Positions 1-6,206 of a stretch of DNA of 6,390 bases are shown piece by piece. The stretch spans positions 1 to 6,390 of the forward strand of contig NZ_CAJJIC010000134.1 of the NCBI RefSeq assembly GCF_905187505.1, in the 5' to 3' direction. The notes beneath the pieces are model-generated. The model saw only the letters and a program-made list of their open reading frames with translations, was not told the origin of the DNA and made no database searches. Source of the stretch: an uncultured Mailhella sp. GTDB taxonomy: Bacteria; Desulfobacterota; Desulfovibrionia; Desulfovibrionales; Desulfovibrionaceae. How positions within the stretch are numbered: the stretch's first letter is position 1; each line of letters opens with the position of its first letter. A program made the translations under genes and the position numbers.

Positions 1-3
1 ACG

Positions 4-31
4 GCAGGCGGGCGCAGCCGCGCACGCCTGC
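4..31 (-). other. Terminal long hairpin of the left element
   Basis: The outer stem GCAGGCG (4-10) pairs with CGCCTGC (25-31), and an inner stem GCGC (12-15) pairs with GCGC (20-23) around a 4-base loop; one mismatch separates the stems. In the right copy (6352-6378) both stems are identical and only the apical loop differs (3 bases, CCT). No T-tract follows. Confidence 0.6.
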
Positions 32-172
32 ACTGAGATTGCAGCCCGTAACGCACCCGCCGAGCCTTCCGGCCTTTTCGTCACTCCCCTGCCCTGCCGC
101 CTTTTCAAGGCCCGACATCCGGCATCCGCACGAACCCCGCCGCGCGGCGCAGCCGTAAGGCGAACCAGGGGG

Positions 173-197
173 GCCGGGGGGAATTATTTCCCCCGGC
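173..197 (-). other. AT-centred hairpin of the left element (covarying stem)
   Basis: On the minus strand the arms are GCCGGGGGAA and TTCCCCCCGGC around the loop ATAA, with one bulged C. The right copy (6182-6206) has the same architecture, but its outer pairs are T-A, G-C, C-G in place of G-C, C-G, C-G here. Two outer pairs therefore differ with pairing kept. Confidence 0.65.
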
Positions 198-202
198 GGG
201 GT

Positions 203-219
203 GCGGGGCAGCGCCCCGC
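203..219 (-). other. GC hairpin of the left element
   Basis: A perfect 7-bp stem, GCGGGGC with GCCCCGC, surrounds a 3-base loop. The right copy (6151-6165) keeps the GGGGC/GCCCC stem but has a different loop (TCC). It is terminator-like in shape but no T-tract follows on the transcribed strand, so it is not a canonical intrinsic terminator. It may protect the mRNA 3' end or act with another factor. Confidence 0.6.
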
Positions 220-224
220 GTGCC

Positions 225-251
225 TTTCCTGCGTTTCCTGCGTTTTCTGCC
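225..251 (-). repeat. 9-base tandem array, 3 units, abutting the mrdA stop
   Basis: On the minus strand, one A after the mrdA TAA, three units follow: GGCAGAAAA, CGCAGGAAA and CGCAGGAAA, then a partial GGCA that runs into the GC hairpin. The right-hand element has seven units of the same consensus in the same place. A similar CGCCAGAAA lies just inside the mrdA 3' end (about 260-268), so the array may have grown from or into the coding end. Confidence 0.8.
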
Positions 252-252
252 T

Positions 253-2070
253 TTACTTTTTTCTGGCGTTTTTAGCGGGTTCGGCTTCGGGGGGGAAGAG
301 GATGTTGTAGACGGCCTTGGTGACGGGGCCTGCGACGGCTCCGCCGCCGCCTCCGTGTTCGATCATGGTAACGACGACGACGCGTTTTCCGTCCTTTTCG
401 CCCCAGGAGCCTATCCAGGCGTGGTCGCGCTGACGGAACTCCATTTCTGCGGTCTTGACGCGGCGGTCGCCCTGCATCTTGATTTTGACGACCTGGGCGG
501 TACCGGTTTTACCGCCTATGGTCATATCCTTTCTTTTGAGGACCTTGGCGGTGGCGCCCGGGGCCTCGACGGTCTGGACCATGGCGTTTTTGATCCATTT
601 CAAGTGGGCGTCGGTAGCGGGGACCTTTCCTGTGACCTCGCGTGGGGCGTCGGCGATGAGCTGGGGCTTGAGCAGGTAGCCTCCGTTGACTATGGATGAG
701 AGGAACACGGCGGTCTGGAGCGGGGTGACGAGCACGTGGCCCTGCCCTATGGAGGCGTTCACGGTATCGCCCTGCTGCCAAGCCTCTCCGAAGCGTCGTT
801 TTTTCCATTCGCGGGAGGGAACGAGGCCGGTGGTTTCATAGGGGAGGTCTATGCCGGTTTCTCGGCCGTAGCCGCAGGCGCGTGCGAAGGCTTCCATGTT
901 GTTGATGCCCATTTTCACGGCCATGCTGTAGAAGTACACGTCGCAGGAGTAGATAAGGGCGTGTTCCATGTCCACGGCGCCGTGTCCGCCGCGCCGCCAG
1001 CAACGGAAGGTATGGTTGCCCAGGGTGAACTGTCCGGGGCAGAACACTTTTTCCTGCGGGGACACGCCGTGTTCGAGGAGCATGCCCACCATCATGAGCT
1101 TCCACACGGAGCCTGCGGGATAGGCGCTCTGGATGGCGCGGTTCTGGAGCGGGAAGCGCGGATCGTTGCGCAGGGCGTTCCAGTCTCTGGCGGAGAGTCC
1201 GCCTATGAAGATATTGTTGTCGTAGGCGGGACGGGTGACGAGGGCGAGGAGCTTGCCGGAATCGGGATCCATGACGACCACGCTGCCGGAGTAGTCGCCC
1301 ATGGCTTCCATGACGGCGTGCTGAAGGCGCGAGTCGATGGAGAGCGTGACGTTCTGACCCATGTGTGGCGATTCCATGAGGGTGCGGCTCAGGGGACGGC
1401 CGAGCACGTCGACTTCGAGGCGATACAGGCCCTTCTGACCGCGCAGACGACGTTCGAGCACGCTTTCGAGCCCCTGACGGCCGACCATGTCGCCCAGGGA
1501 GAGATCGGGATCTTCGGCGAGTTCCTTTTCGCTGGCCTCGGCCACGTATCCGAGGATGTGGGAAAAGGCCTCGCCTTCGGGATAGTAGCGGCGGGAATGG
1601 GTGACCACGCGCAGGCCGGGCCATTTGTAGAGCTCGGCCTCGATGGGGGCGACCTGCTCGAAGGGCATGTCGGTGAGCAGGAGAATGGGGTCGAAGCTGC
1701 GGCCCTTGCTGCGGTCCTGTTCGTAGCGGGCGTTGAGGCGATCGAGGGGCACGCCGGTCCAGGCGCTCACCTGAGCGAGGGCGGCGGCGATGTCGGGACA
1801 GTATTCGCGCACGAGGGCGAGGCCGTAGGCGGTACGGTTTTCCGCGACCAGCACGCCGGAAGCGTCGTAGATTTCGCCGCGCGGGGCAAAGATGCGTTCA
1901 TCGCGCAGACGGTTTTCCTGCGCCATGCGCACGTAATCGGCGCCGCGGTGTATCTGGAGGTACCAGAATCTGGCGCAGAAGAGCGCGAAGAGCAGCACGA
2001 TGCAGCACTGCAGCAGGAGAAGACCGCTTTTCGGCGGCTGATATTCATCGTTGCCGGTTTCTATCTTCAT
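253..2070 (-). CDS. mrdA: Penicillin-binding protein 2 (elongasome peptidoglycan transpeptidase)
   Basis: This 605-residue class B PBP cross-links peptidoglycan during lateral wall elongation, at the outer face of the inner membrane and in complex with RodA and MreCD. It has a short cytoplasmic N-terminus, one membrane segment (about 17-37) and a dimerisation/pedestal region (about 50-230, with RGEIYD at 64-69). The transpeptidase domain carries all three catalytic motifs: SVWK with Ser321 as the acylated nucleophile, SCD at 375-377 and KTG at 521-523. The FRCWRRGGHG stretch (355-364) and EHGGGG (571-576) are typical of PBP2 rather than PBP3, and the length is usual for PBP2. The ATG at 2070 is supported by GGAAGG at 2077-2082, six bases upstream. 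The gene overlaps the mreD end by 26 bases, so translation is probably coupled. It ends TAA at 253-255 and is immediately followed by the repeat element. No frameshift or missing catalytic residue is seen. Confidence 0.96.
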   Translation of the reverse strand: MKIETGNDEYQPPKSGLLLLQCCIVLLFALFCARFWYLQIHRGADYVRMAQENRLRDERIFAPRGEIYDASGVLVAENRTAYGLALVREYCPDIAAALAQVSAWTGVPLDRLNARYEQDRSKGRSFDPILLLTDMPFEQVAPIEAELYKWPGLRVVTHSRRYYPEGEAFSHILGYVAEASEKELAEDPDLSLGDMVGRQGLESVLERRLRGQKGLYRLEVDVLGRPLSRTLMESPHMGQNVTLSIDSRLQHAVMEAMGDYSGSVVVMDPDSGKLLALVTRPAYDNNIFIGGLSARDWNALRNDPRFPLQNRAIQSAYPAGSVWKLMMVGMLLEHGVSPQEKVFCPGQFTLGNHTFRCWRRGGHGAVDMEHALIYSCDVYFYSMAVKMGINNMEAFARACGYGRETGIDLPYETTGLVPSREWKKRRFGEAWQQGDTVNASIGQGHVLVTPLQTAVFLSSIVNGGYLLKPQLIADAPREVTGKVPATDAHLKWIKNAMVQTVEAPGATAKVLKRKDMTIGGKTGTAQVVKIKMQGDRRVKTAEMEFRQRDHAWIGSWGEKDGKRVVVVTMIEHGGGGGAVAGPVTKAVYNILFPPEAEPAKNARKK

Positions 2071-2521
2071 GGATCACCTTCCGGCGCAGTGCCGAGGCCA
2101 CCCACCACACCCACGGGGTGAAAAGCGCCTGAAACAGACATTCATCGAAAAGCAGGGAGGAATTCCACGGAATGTCCTGAAGCGTGGCGAGCGTGGCGAA
2201 TATGAAATAATGCACGCAGGAAAGCAGGATGCCGAACAGCGTGACGAACAGGAATCCCGTGCCCTGCAGAAGACCGCAGCCCACATAAAAGAAGATGGCG
2301 GCAAGGGCGTACCACAGGAGCGTTCCGCCGAAGGCCATGCTTCCCATGCCTTCCTGAAGCAGCACGAACACGGCTCCCACGGCCAGAAGCTGCGGGAAGT
2401 TTCTCTCCTGAAGCGCAAGGATGAATCCGGGCAGGAGAAAATCGAGTCCGGGCATGAGGGCCTGAAGGGCCGTGGCGGCGAAGGCGTAGCAGAGCCACCA
2501 TCCGGCGCCGGCCCAGCTCAT
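2045..2521 (-). CDS. mreD: Rod shape-determining membrane protein MreD
   Basis: This 158-residue, very hydrophobic protein lies between mreC and mrdA, the standard place for mreD. Hydrophobic stretches at about 8-23, 27-38, 44-57, 63-83, 88-110 and 124-143 suggest five or six membrane helices, and the C-terminal tail is basic and cytoplasmic-looking (RRKVIHEDRNRQR). MreD proteins are poorly conserved in sequence, so the call rests on size, topology and position more than on motifs. MreD sits in the inner membrane with MreC and helps couple MreB to the RodA/PBP2 synthase. The ATG overlaps the mreC TGA as ATGA (2518-2521), a classic sign of translational coupling; GGGGGA just upstream is a modest ribosome site. 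Its end overlaps the mrdA start. Confidence 0.88.
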   Translation of the reverse strand: MSWAGAGWWLCYAFAATALQALMPGLDFLLPGFILALQERNFPQLLAVGAVFVLLQEGMGSMAFGGTLLWYALAAIFFYVGCGLLQGTGFLFVTLFGILLSCVHYFIFATLATLQDIPWNSSLLFDECLFQALFTPWVWWVASALRRKVIHEDRNRQR

Positions 2522-3441
2522 CGGGTTCCCCCGGTTTCGGGCGCGGGTTCTTCGGGCTTTTCGAGCACGGGCGTGCGGCGGGTGTAGACCACGTCGCTTT
2601 CCGGCGTGATGGAATCAAGAGGCCGCTGAAGAAGGAACACTTCCTCGAGTCTGTGGAAGTCCACGAGGGGTTCGGCCTGAATTTCGAGCACGGACGCGCC
2701 GGAACGGGACGCGCCGCCCGTGGAGATGGCGGTGACGCGGGCCACGGGTATGCCCTTGGGATAGCAGGAATCAAGACCGGAAGTGACGAGCAGCTCGCCC
2801 ACGCGCACAGGGGCGTTCTGCCTGACGAAGCGCAGTTCGAGGGGCACGCCGGGGCCGCCGCCGGAAAGAATGCCCTGCACGCGGCCTTCGGAGGTGAGCA
2901 CGGCCACGCGGGAACCTGTGTCGGTAAGCAGCAGGGCCACGGAAGTGCTGGGTCCGGCCTTGAGCACGCGGCCGACCACGCCTTCCCAGGAGGTGACGGG
3001 CGTACCGGGCGCGGCTCCGCTCATGTAGCCGCTCGAAAGCATGATGGTGGAAAGCGCCGCATTGGGCCCCATGCGCCAGGCGAGCACGCGGCTGGCTCTG
3101 GCGGGCCAGGAGGCCGGGTATTCCAGATGCATGAGACGGCGCAGGCGTATGAGTTCGGCGCTCTCTTCGCGGTTACCGGCAAGACGCTGTTCAAGCACGC
3201 GCAGGCGCGCCTTGAGCTCGTCGTTTTCGCGGCGCACGTCGCGCAGATCGACATAGCTGTTCCACACGCCGGAAAGGGTGTCTTCCAGCCCGTCGAGTCC
3301 GCGCATGATGCCGCCGGTAAACTCCAGCCCCACGGCGGCGCACAGCCTGTCCCACTGCCCGGTGCGCTGGTTCCAGGTGTAAATTCCCAGAAAAAGCAGC
3401 AGGGTGCAGATGATGAGAAGAATGATGCGGCGGGGCAGCAA
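2518..3441 (-). CDS. mreC: Rod shape-determining protein MreC
   Basis: This 307-residue bitopic protein has a short cytoplasmic N-terminus (MLPRR), one membrane helix (about 6-21), a coiled-coil-like segment rich in Leu, Glu and Arg (about 57-103) and a periplasmic beta-barrel MreC domain (about 115-272). TSGLDSCYPKGIPVARV (220-236) matches the conserved TSGL...PKGIPVG region of the family. The C-terminal 30 residues are Pro/Glu-rich and probably disordered. MreC dimers bind and activate PBP2 and link it to MreB through MreD. The start codon is TTG, chosen because AGGAG lies five bases upstream (3447-3451) and the membrane helix begins at once after it. A strong hairpin lies between mreB and this gene, so its transcription may depend on partial read-through. 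It shares ATGA with mreD. Confidence 0.94.
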   Translation of the reverse strand: MLPRRIILLIICTLLLFLGIYTWNQRTGQWDRLCAAVGLEFTGGIMRGLDGLEDTLSGVWNSYVDLRDVRRENDELKARLRVLEQRLAGNREESAELIRLRRLMHLEYPASWPARASRVLAWRMGPNAALSTIMLSSGYMSGAAPGTPVTSWEGVVGRVLKAGPSTSVALLLTDTGSRVAVLTSEGRVQGILSGGGPGVPLELRFVRQNAPVRVGELLVTSGLDSCYPKGIPVARVTAISTGGASRSGASVLEIQAEPLVDFHRLEEVFLLQRPLDSITPESDVVYTRRTPVLEKPEEPAPETGGTR

Positions 3442-3446
3442 GGCGA

Positions 3447-3451
3447 CTCCT
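3447..3451 (-). promoter_or_regulatory. Shine-Dalgarno that fixes the TTG start of mreC
   Basis: AGGAG on the minus strand is separated by five bases from TTG at 3439-3441. It supports a non-ATG start for mreC. It lies just downstream of the terminator-like hairpin, so read-through transcripts would carry it unpaired. Confidence 0.75.
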
Positions 3452-3466
3452 GCGTTAGGGCATGAG

Positions 3467-3495
3467 AAAAGTCCCCCCTCGGCCGGAGGGGGGAC
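3467..3495 (-). terminator. Terminator-like hairpin between mreB and mreC
   Basis: Arms GTCCCCCCTC and GAGGGGGGAC (3471-3480 and 3486-3495) form a perfect 10-bp stem with a 5-base loop, followed on the minus strand by TTTT (3467-3470), then CTC. It starts six bases after the mreB TAG. The orientation fits minus-strand termination only; the plus-strand side has no T-run. Because mreC, mreD and mrdA follow closely with no other obvious promoter, it is better read as a partial terminator lowering downstream expression relative to mreB, or as a 3'-end stabiliser for a processed mreB mRNA. Confidence 0.75.
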
Positions 3496-3501
3496 GAAGC
3501 G

Positions 3502-4542
3502 CTAGTCTATGCACACCTCGCGCATGGTGCGCATGTTGTCGAGGGCGATGCCCGTGCCCATGACCACGGTGGCGAGAGGATCGTCCACGCTGAAGATGGG
3601 CAGGGAGGTGTCTTCGCGCAGAAGCTGATCAAGTCCGCGCAGCAGAGCGCCGCCGCCGGTGAGCACGATGCCGCGTTCCACGACGTCGGCGGCGAGTTCG
3701 GGCGGGGTCTGCTCGAGAGCCTGACGCACGGCCTGAACGATGGCGTCCACCTGTTCGGCAATGGCCTTGCGCACCTCTTCGGAGGTGATGATGATGGTCT
3801 GCGGGATGCCGGTGACGAGATCGCGGCCCTTGACCTCGATTTCCTTTTCCTCCTCCATGGGATAGGCGGAGGCGATCTGAATCTTGATCTCTTCGGCCGT
3901 GGATTCGCCGATGAGCATGTTGTACTTGCGCTTGACGTGACGAAGGATGGCTTCATCCATCTTGTCGCCGCCCACGCGCACGGAACGGGAATACACGATG
4001 CCGGAAAGGGAAATGACCGCCACTTCCGTGGTGCCGCCGCCGATGTCGACCACCATGTTGGCGGTGGGTTCCTGAATGGGCAGATTGGCGCCTATGGCCG
4101 CGGCCATGGGCTCCTCAATGAGGAAGACCTCGCGCGCGCCGGCGCTGAGGGCGGATTCCTTGACGGCGCGCTTTTCCACCTGCGTGATGCCGGTGGGCAC
4201 GCATATCATGATGCGCGGACGCACGAGACGCCGCTGATTGTGCACCTTGGAAATGAAGTAGCGGAGCATGGCTTCCGTCACCTCAAAGTCGGCAATGACG
4301 CCGTCCTTCATGGGACGGATGGCGCGGATGTTGCCGGGCGCGCGACCGAGCATGCGCTTGGCCTCGGAGCCCACGGCGAGCACCTGATTGTTGCCGCGGT
4401 TGTCTTTCTTTACCGCCACCACCGACGGCTCGCGCAGGACTATGCCCTTGCCCTTGACATACACGCAGGTGTTCGCGGTGCCGAGGTCAATCGCGAGGTC
4501 GTTGGAGAAAATACCAAGTATCATATCAAAAATTTTGGCCAT
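3502..4542 (-). CDS. mreB: Rod shape-determining actin homologue MreB
   Basis: MreB is an ATP-binding actin-fold protein that forms membrane-bound antiparallel filaments and orients the elongation machinery. The 346 residues match the usual family length (E. coli about 347). Visible motifs are phosphate-1 DLGTANT (19-25), phosphate-2 DIGGGTTE (167-174), the adenosine loop TGGGALLRG (295-303) and the EEPMAAAIG connector (143-151). The first dozen residues (MAKIFDMILGIF) are hydrophobic/amphipathic, as expected for direct membrane binding. I chose the ATG at 4542 rather than the upstream in-frame GTG at 4593: it gives the family N-terminus, and the candidate -10 box (4583-4588) would lie inside the longer frame, leaving the GTG upstream of the likely transcript start. 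The ribosome site is weak (GCGAG about nine bases upstream). It is the first gene of the operon and ends in TAG. Confidence 0.97.
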   Translation of the reverse strand: MAKIFDMILGIFSNDLAIDLGTANTCVYVKGKGIVLREPSVVAVKKDNRGNNQVLAVGSEAKRMLGRAPGNIRAIRPMKDGVIADFEVTEAMLRYFISKVHNQRRLVRPRIMICVPTGITQVEKRAVKESALSAGAREVFLIEEPMAAAIGANLPIQEPTANMVVDIGGGTTEVAVISLSGIVYSRSVRVGGDKMDEAILRHVKRKYNMLIGESTAEEIKIQIASAYPMEEEKEIEVKGRDLVTGIPQTIIITSEEVRKAIAEQVDAIVQAVRQALEQTPPELAADVVERGIVLTGGGALLRGLDQLLREDTSLPIFSVDDPLATVVMGTGIALDNMRTMREVCID

Positions 4543-4582
4543 GAGGATTTCTCGCAGGACGTGTGGGATGTGGGAATGGGAG

Positions 4583-4612
4583 GTTCTAGGCACAGAAAAG
4601 GCGTACTGTCAA
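4583..4612 (-). promoter_or_regulatory. Candidate sigma70 promoter of the mre operon
   Basis: On the minus strand, a perfect -35 TTGACA (4607-4612), an 18-base spacer and the -10-like TAGAAC (4583-4588, four of six) end about 40 bases before the mreB ATG. The transcript would start near 4576, giving a leader of about 35 bases. The perfect -35 and the position are good; the -10 is imperfect. Confidence 0.6.
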
Positions 4613-4870
4613 TACTTCTGACGCGCCGTGCCTGCCGTCCTCCGAGGGGCGCTGCGCGCCTTTCGGAAATGGACAGCTTTTCATTGCGCCGTGCTCTTGT
4701 CAATCGTTTTCTGCCGCTTTTTCAGGGAATTTTCCGCCGACGCCCCCGCCCCGCGGCCGATTGAGCCTCTTGCCCCCAAAACGGGGCGAAAAAGTCGCCT
4801 CCTTTCCAGAAAAAAGCACCTGCCGTTCGCGCCGAAAGCTGCCTTCCCCACGGCCGCCTTCGCGCTCCTT

Positions 4871-5060
4871 GTTTCGCGCTCCCACTGTCGCTGGTTTCGC
4901 GTTCCCGCCGTTGCGCCCCCGGCTTCCCATCATTGCCTTGAGCTTCCCGCCTTTGTGCGCCCCTGCCCTCGGTGCACCCCCATTGCTCCCCCTGCCCTCG
5001 GCGCTCCCTGCTTTTGCGCCCCTGCCCTCGGCGCCGCCGCCGTTGCGCCCCCGGCTTCCC
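4871..5060. repeat. C-rich imperfect tandem array, about 30-base period
   Basis: Three copies resembling GCGCCCCTGCCCTCGGCGC lie at 4957-4975, 4985-5004 and 5016-5034, spaced 29-30 bases apart. They are flanked by a perfect 24-base direct repeat (4905-4928 and 5037-5060, beginning CCGCCGTTGCG and ending GGCTTCCC). Related degenerate units starting TTTCGCG extend left to about 4871. The 30-base period is a multiple of three, which helps explain the long open frames on both strands here. It sits in the upstream region or 5' leader of the radical SAM gene. The role is unknown; replication slippage is a sufficient origin. Confidence 0.7.
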
Positions 5061-5153
5061 GTTTCCCTGCCCGCCGGGATTTTTTCCCGCGCCCCTCATC
5101 CGAAATTTTTCTTTTCCGTTTTCTCTTTTCCGCGTACCCTGCGCCGCAGACCC

Positions 5154-5159
5154 AAGGAG
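5154..5159 (+). promoter_or_regulatory. Shine-Dalgarno of the radical SAM gene
   Basis: AAGGAG ends five bases before the ATG at 5165. It decides the start against the much longer open frame that continues upstream. Confidence 0.85.
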
Positions 5160-5164
5160 TCCCC

Positions 5165-6082
5165 ATGCAGGAAAAAACGCCGCGCTACCTGAGCCTCGAC
5201 AGGCATCTTCGCGCCGTCTTCGGTGAAAAGGTGCAGAAAATCACCCTGGACGCCGGGTCCACCTGCCCCAACCGCGACGGCACGCTGAGCTTCGGCGGCT
5301 GCACGTTCTGCAACGCGGAAGGCTCGGGCCCGGGCACGGGACTCGGCAGCCTGCGCGCGCAGTGGGACCGCTGGCGCGCCCGCTACGCCGCCATGCCCCG
5401 CATGAAAAACACCCGGCTCTTCCTCGGCTACATCCAGTCGTTCACCAATACTTACGGCCCAGCCTCGCGCCTCGCCGCCATGCTCCGCGAGCTCTCCGAC
5501 CTGCCCGGTCTCGTCGGCGCCTGCATAGGCACCCGCCCAGACTGCCTCGACGAAGAAAAAATGACCCTCATGGCCGACTGCCCCTGGCAGGAGTTCTGGC
5601 TCGAAATCGGCGTGCAGTCCTTCAACGACGCCACCCTCTCCCGCATCAACCGCGGCCATACCGCCAAAGACGCCGAAAACGCCCTCACCCTCGCCGCCCG
5701 CTTCGGCGTCAAAACCTGCGTTCACCTCATGGCCGGCCTCCCCGGAGAGTCCGAAGTGGACTTCCTCACCTCCGTGCGCCGACTCGCCTCCCTCCCCGCC
5801 TCCGGCGTCAAGCTCCACAACCTCTACGTCCCTAAAGGCTCCGCCATCGAAATCGACTGGAACCGCGGCTCCCTCTCCCTCCTCCAGCAGGAGGAATACG
5901 CCACGCTCGCCGCCAAAGCCCTCACACTCCTCCCCCCCTCCGTCGTCGTCCACAGACTCTGCGCCGACCCCGCCCCCGGCGAACTCCTCGCCCCTGCCTG
6001 GGCATCTCAAAAACGACAGACCCTCGACCTGATCGACGCCGCGCTCAAGTACAACGACTGGACCCAGGGCTGCCGCCGGTAA
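5165..6082 (+). CDS. TIGR01212-family radical SAM protein (YhcC/YtqA-like)
   Basis: This 305-residue protein matches the length of the YhcC family. The N-terminus (YLSLDRHLRAVFGEKVQKI) and the cluster motif CPNRDGTLSFGGCTFC are characteristic. Cys34, Cys46 and Cys49 (C-x11-C-x2-C) should hold the SAM-binding [4Fe-4S] cluster; the x11 spacing differs from the common CX3CX2C but is normal for this family. Further family stretches are GYIQSFTNTY (88-97), GTRPDC (122-127), EIGVQS (147-152), HLMAGLPGE (187-195) and HNLYVPKGS (218-226), with a C-terminal LLAPAW...K region. The E. coli member is uncharacterised; to my knowledge the B. subtilis homologue YtqA (MnmL) acts in wobble-uridine (mnm5s2U) tRNA modification, but orthology here is unproven and no YtqB-like methyltransferase is adjacent. 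The start is fixed by AAGGAG. Codons are very C-rich at third positions, especially near the 3' end. It diverges from mreB and ends TAA, directly joined to the repeat element. Confidence 0.93.
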   Translation: MQEKTPRYLSLDRHLRAVFGEKVQKITLDAGSTCPNRDGTLSFGGCTFCNAEGSGPGTGLGSLRAQWDRWRARYAAMPRMKNTRLFLGYIQSFTNTYGPASRLAAMLRELSDLPGLVGACIGTRPDCLDEEKMTLMADCPWQEFWLEIGVQSFNDATLSRINRGHTAKDAENALTLAARFGVKTCVHLMAGLPGESEVDFLTSVRRLASLPASGVKLHNLYVPKGSAIEIDWNRGSLSLLQQEEYATLAAKALTLLPPSVVVHRLCADPAPGELLAPAWASQKRQTLDLIDAALKYNDWTQGCRR

Positions 6083-6150
6083 GGCAGGAAGCGCAGGAAA
6101 GACAGGAAAGGCAGGAAAGACAGGAAAGGCAGGAAAGGCAGGAAAGGCAG
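6083..6150 (+). repeat. 9-base tandem array, 7 units, starting exactly at the stop codon
   Basis: Seven units follow the TAA without a gap: GGCAGGAAG, CGCAGGAAA, then alternating GACAGGAAA and GGCAGGAAA, ending in a partial GGCAG. The left element has three units. In the radical SAM frame the array would read Gly/Asp-Arg-Lys repeats and stay open to a TGA at 6299-6301. The left copy is shifted by one base, so shared coding use is unlikely. Confidence 0.85.
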
Positions 6151-6165
6151 CGGGGCTCCGCCCCG
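6151..6165 (+). other. GC hairpin of the right element
   Basis: CGGGGC and GCCCCG pair around loop TCC. The stem is shared with 203-219 and the loop differs. No T-tract follows, so it is not a canonical terminator. Confidence 0.6.
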
Positions 6166-6181
6166 GACCCCGGAAAGGCAA

Positions 6182-6206
6182 TGCGGGGGAAATAATTCCC
6201 CCCGCA
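6182..6206 (+). other. AT-centred hairpin of the right element (covarying stem)
   Basis: Arms TGCGGGGGAA and TTCCCCCCGCA surround the loop ATAA, with one bulged C in the 3' arm. Relative to the left copy, two outer pairs change together (T-A for G-C, G-C for C-G), which keeps the stem. Confidence 0.65.

Larger units (their letters stand above)
1..252 (-). repeat. Left copy of a structured 3'-UTR repeat element, directly downstream of mrdA
   Basis: Read on the minus strand, this stretch begins at the base after the mrdA TAA and runs to the window edge, so it may be incomplete. It matches 6083-6381 of the plus strand in the same block order. Identical blocks are 20-54 with 6329-6363 (35 bases), 66-89 with 6293-6316 (24 bases) and 126-155 with 6225-6254 (30 bases), plus the hairpin cores at 173-197 and 4-31. 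From 1 to 197 I estimate 85-90% identity by eye; the least conserved part is about 90-108. Order from the stop codon: 9-base tandem units, GC hairpin, AT-centred hairpin, GC-rich block, variable spacer, two more conserved blocks, terminal hairpin. No convincing gene lies here. The function is unknown: a 3'-end RNA structure, a dispersed chromosomal repeat or a non-autonomous mobile element are all possible. Confidence 0.8.
4613..5164. other. Divergent intergenic region between mreB and the radical SAM gene
   Basis: About 550 bases without a convincing gene. The plus strand is strongly pyrimidine-rich (runs of CCCC, TTTT, CTTCCC) and the minus strand purine/G-rich. The frame of the radical SAM gene stays open upstream to about 4628, but the translation is low-complexity Ala/Pro/Arg without family similarity, so I do not annotate it. 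The proximal part (4613-4870) shows only a small hairpin at 4772-4787; the distal part holds the tandem array. I found no convincing plus-strand promoter: TTGTCA at 4697 lacks a good -10. The radical SAM promoter is therefore unassigned. Confidence 0.6.

Noticed and set aside
736..2121. Long plus-strand open frame (461 residues) opposite mrdA
   Set aside because: It lies antisense to a gene with all PBP2 motifs; the His/Gly/Ala-rich composition is typical of a shadow frame in GC-rich DNA.
4543..4593. GTG start giving MreB 17 extra N-terminal residues
   Set aside because: The GTG would lie upstream of the likely transcript start of the TTGACA promoter, and the ATG at 4542 gives the normal MreB N-terminus and length.
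4697..4725. Plus-strand promoter for the radical SAM gene (TTGTCA)
   Set aside because: No acceptable -10 box at 16-18 bases, and it is more than 430 bases from the ATG.
4772..4787. GCCCC/GGGGC hairpin as a terminator
   Set aside because: A 5-bp stem with no T-run after it on either strand and no gene ending nearby.
4628..5164. In-frame open extension upstream of the radical SAM ATG, giving a protein of 484 residues
   Set aside because: The translation is low-complexity Ala/Pro/Arg over a tandem array, the family starts at about YLSLDRHLR, and AAGGAG sits correctly before the ATG at 5165.
6083..6150. CRISPR array
   Set aside because: The units are 9 bases, directly adjacent and without unique spacers.
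6151..6206. Canonical intrinsic terminators in the element's hairpins
   Set aside because: Stems are strong but no T-tract follows on the sense strand in either copy.
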